Notes under the pieces: model-generated
The model's input: the letters and a program-made list of their open reading frames with translations, nothing else
The model's database searches: none
Told to the model about the DNA's origin: nothing
Source: Rhizobacter sp. Root404
GTDB lineage: Bacteria > Pseudomonadota > Gammaproteobacteria > Burkholderiales > Burkholderiaceae_C
Direction: 5' to 3'
Length of the DNA: 64,000 nucleotides
Assembly (NCBI RefSeq): GCF_001425865.1
Contig: NZ_LMDS01000001.1
Location: 796,921-860,920 of the forward strand
Program-made: the position numbers and the translations under genes
In this document: in pieces, positions 63,670 through 64,000 of the stretch
Position numbering within the stretch: the stretch's first letter is position 1
Layout: every line of letters begins with the position of its first letter

Positions 63670-64000
63670 ATGAGCTTCCAGCAAGGTCTCTCCGGTCTGA
63701 ACGCATCGAGCAAGAACCTCGAGGTGATCGGCAACAACGTCGCCAACGCCAACACGATCGGCGCCAAGTCGTCGCGGGCCGAGTTCGGCGACATGTACGC
63801 CAGCGCGATCAACGGCACCAGCATCGGCATCGGCGTGAACCTGCAGGCGGTGACGCAGCAGTTCACGCAGGGCAACATCACCACGACCGACAGCCCGCTC
63901 GATCTGGCGATCAACGGCAACGGCTTCTTCGAGGTCAGCAACGGCTCGCAGACGCTCTACACCCGCAACGGCCAGTTCCAGGCCGACAAGGACGGCTACC
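63670..64000 (+). CDS. flgE: Flagellar hook protein FlgE (C-terminus cut by window edge)
   Basis: The first about 110 residues are visible. MSFQQGLSGLNASSKNLEVIGNN followed by VANANTIGAKSS gives the hook protein start, then SPLDLAINGNGFFEV, a strong FlgE/FlgG-type motif. Position after flgD makes FlgE the best call. GAGGAAC precedes the ATG. The gene continues past the window. Confidence 0.92.
   Translation, partial: MSFQQGLSGLNASSKNLEVIGNNVANANTIGAKSSRAEFGDMYASAINGTSIGIGVNLQAVTQQFTQGNITTTDSPLDLAINGNGFFEVSNGSQTLYTRNGQFQADKDGY

Overview
The window looks like chromosome of a GC-rich betaproteobacterium, most likely order Burkholderiales (Rubrivivax/Leptothrix-type lineage). This is inferred from the very high GC, the fkpB-ispH pair, a PEP-CTERM protein, an OlsB-type ornithine-lipid acyltransferase, Fur-type iron operators and the betaproteobacterial flagellar gene order. 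No prophage, insertion sequence, CRISPR array or rRNA operon is visible. Genes are densely packed and many overlap by ATGA or GTGA.

Layout. 1-2702: Smr-domain protein (cut by the window edge), radC, then fkpB-ispH. 2709-6059: iron block, with feoA-feoB and a small membrane protein on the minus strand, and bacterioferritin plus bacterioferritin ferredoxin on the plus strand, around a shared control region with two Fur-like sites. 6133-8288: serS, tRNA-Ser(CGA), terminator, pcm. 8430-17060: a neighbourhood pointing to phosphate-limitation physiology. It holds olsB behind a Pho-box-like repeat; an overlapping operon of M14-like peptidase, alpha/beta hydrolase, a PlcP-like metallophosphoesterase and an Agt-like GT4 glycosyltransferase; a CorA/ZntB-like transporter; a secreted phosphoesterase; and a Tat-exported PhoD phosphatase. 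17184-22352: cupin, VOC protein, and a non-homologous end-joining operon (ku, a MerR-HTH/TPR protein, ligD). 22931-23743: PEP-CTERM protein.

23745-45983 is the most interesting part. It looks like a PQQ-dependent alcohol-oxidation regulon: aldehyde dehydrogenase plus DUF779, a SoxYZ-like carrier and metallo-beta-lactamase-fold 'quinoprotein relay' protein, a PQQ alcohol dehydrogenase carrying the lanthanide-type Asp-x-Asp signature, a HiPIP, a stand-alone pqqB leading an operon with ExbB/ExbD-like proton-channel genes, a second relay protein, an AcoR-family sigma-54 activator, a PedF-type cytochrome c, a PedG-like binding protein, a TonB-dependent receptor that resembles the E. coli PQQ receptor PqqU (YncD), cytochrome b561 and a beta-propeller protein. 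Four strong sigma-54 (-24/-12) promoters and one weak one lie in front of these transcription units, and a TGYTCC-type motif recurs upstream of them. I infer that the AcoR-like protein controls a scattered regulon that couples alcohol oxidation to PQQ handling, possibly PQQ import. Embedded at 30110-33590 is an unrelated-looking overlapping four-gene operon with a secreted trypsin-like protease.

45997-60239: ybhN-clsB-ybhP phospholipid genes, PRC-barrel protein, an inverted-repeat element, HhH protein, MFS and DUF418 membrane proteins, a lipoprotein, a Spy-like protein with a two-component system, and miscellaneous enzymes. 60256-64000: start of a flagellar locus (flgN, flgM, flgA on minus; flgB, flgC, flgD and partial flgE on plus). 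Family names rest on reading motifs by eye; no database search was possible.
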